Of a DNA stretch of 6,693 bases, positions 6,232 through 6,693 are shown piece after piece. The notes beneath the pieces are model-generated. The model had not been told where the DNA came from, searched no databases, and was given only the letters and a program-made list of their open reading frames with translations. Position 1 is the stretch's first letter; every line of letters starts with the position of its first letter. This stretch comes from Bacteroidales bacterium UBA2295 (GTDB lineage: Bacteria > Bacteroidota > Bacteroidia > Bacteroidales > Tenuifilaceae): positions 1 to 6,693 of the forward strand of contig DDWD01000026.1 of the NCBI GenBank assembly GCA_002345825.1, written 5' to 3'. The translations under genes and the position numbers were made by a program.

Positions 6232-6693
6232 TTACAATTCAGCCAAAGTGTTGTAAAGATCAATATTTAAATAAACTATCTCCTTGCCAATTTTTTCAGG
6301 AATTAGAATACCTATTTCTTCAAGTTGTTTAAGGTATTTCTTAGCTGTATTCAAGCTTTTAACATTCTTATCTAACAATTTTTTAGGGCTTATGTAAGGC
6401 TGCTCAAAAAGTTTCTCAATAAACTCTTTTCTTATTGATGGGTACTTTTCATTAACTAATTCTGTAGTTTTTGAAAACAACCTGTCAATTTCTTCTATCT
6501 TACTAATTGTATATTTTGATGTTTCCTCAACGGCTCTTAAAATATAAATTATCCATGAACTCCATCTTTTGAGGGCTGTTACATTTTTTAAAAGTTCATA
6601 GTATTCGTCTTTTTCTCTAATGATATATGCGCTTAAATAGAGGATTGGAACTTCTAATAGTTGCTTTTGAATCATTAGCAGAATACTTAAAAT
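6232..6693 (-). CDS. Fic-family protein, C-terminal part, 5' end outside window
   Basis: The frame is open to the right edge, so 153 residues are visible and the true start lies outside. The first visible residues (ILSILLMIQKQLLEVPILYLSAYI) match the helix that directly follows the catalytic loop HPFxxGNGRxxR in Fic proteins; that loop should lie immediately beyond position 6693. REKDEYYELL and RWSSWIIYILRAVEET fit the next conserved helices. The last 60 or so residues (PYISPKKLLDKNVKSLNTAKKYLKQLEEIGIL) form a winged helix typical of the long Fic proteins. Fic enzymes usually transfer AMP from ATP onto a target-protein hydroxyl, and many belong to toxin-antitoxin or stress systems. Whether this one is active cannot be judged without the loop. 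The gene is very A/T-rich: about 29% G+C in the 180 bases 6241-6420 counted by hand, against about 50% in samples of the lipoprotein gene. This suggests separate acquisition. Confidence 0.88.
   Translation of the reverse strand: MLSILLMIQKQLLEVPILYLSAYIIREKDEYYELLKNVTALKRWSSWIIYILRAVEETSKYTISKIEEIDRLFSKTTELVNEKYPSIRKEFIEKLFEQPYISPKKLLDKNVKSLNTAKKYLKQLEEIGILIPEKIGKEIVYLNIDLYNTLAEL

Noticed and set aside
6232..6675. Reading the Fic fragment as a complete 147-aa gene starting at the ATG at 6675
   Set aside because: The frame stays open to the window edge, and the residues before this Met (ILSILL) continue the conserved Fic helix, so the Met is internal and the gene is truncated by the window.

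Overview
The window looks like part of a Bacteroidota chromosome, probably order Bacteroidales or a close relative. The start codons have A/T-rich leaders without a clear Shine-Dalgarno. Two sites match the Bacteroidota -7 promoter element (TAnnTTTG). A lone peptide-binding lipoprotein gene sits in front of a BadF-type kinase gene. The large NTPase begins with an N-terminal module that I recall from many Bacteroidota proteins. No species call is possible from the sequence alone.

Left part, 1-1091: two minus-strand genes and their promoter region. A trypsin-like serine protease (start at 661) runs off the left edge. Just upstream of it is a 41-residue single-pass membrane protein (708-833), which is easily missed because of its size. 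A good Bacteroidota-type promoter for this pair lies at 940-970, and a perfect 9-bp tandem repeat overlaps its -33 element.

Middle, 1092-3596: a divergently transcribed 834-residue STAND NTPase, with a helix-turn-helix-like N-terminus, a NACHT-type P-loop core, a winged helix and a C-terminal superhelix ending in TPR-like helices. A STAND switch opposite a protease and a small membrane protein resembles the parts list of bacterial conflict (defence) systems. This grouping is the most interesting feature of the window, but the functional link is inferred from layout only.

Right part, 3593-6075: a minus-strand operon of an extracytoplasmic peptide-type substrate-binding lipoprotein followed by a BadF/BadG-family (N-acetylglucosamine kinase-like) sugar kinase. 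The two genes overlap by ATGA. The kinase stop codon overlaps the stop of the STAND gene within one TTAA palindrome. A role in salvage of cell-wall fragments is plausible but unproven.

Right edge, 6232-6693: the C-terminal part of a Fic-family protein on the minus strand, much more A/T-rich than its neighbours. Its catalytic loop lies just outside the window. I saw no tRNA, rRNA, CRISPR array, transposase or attachment site.
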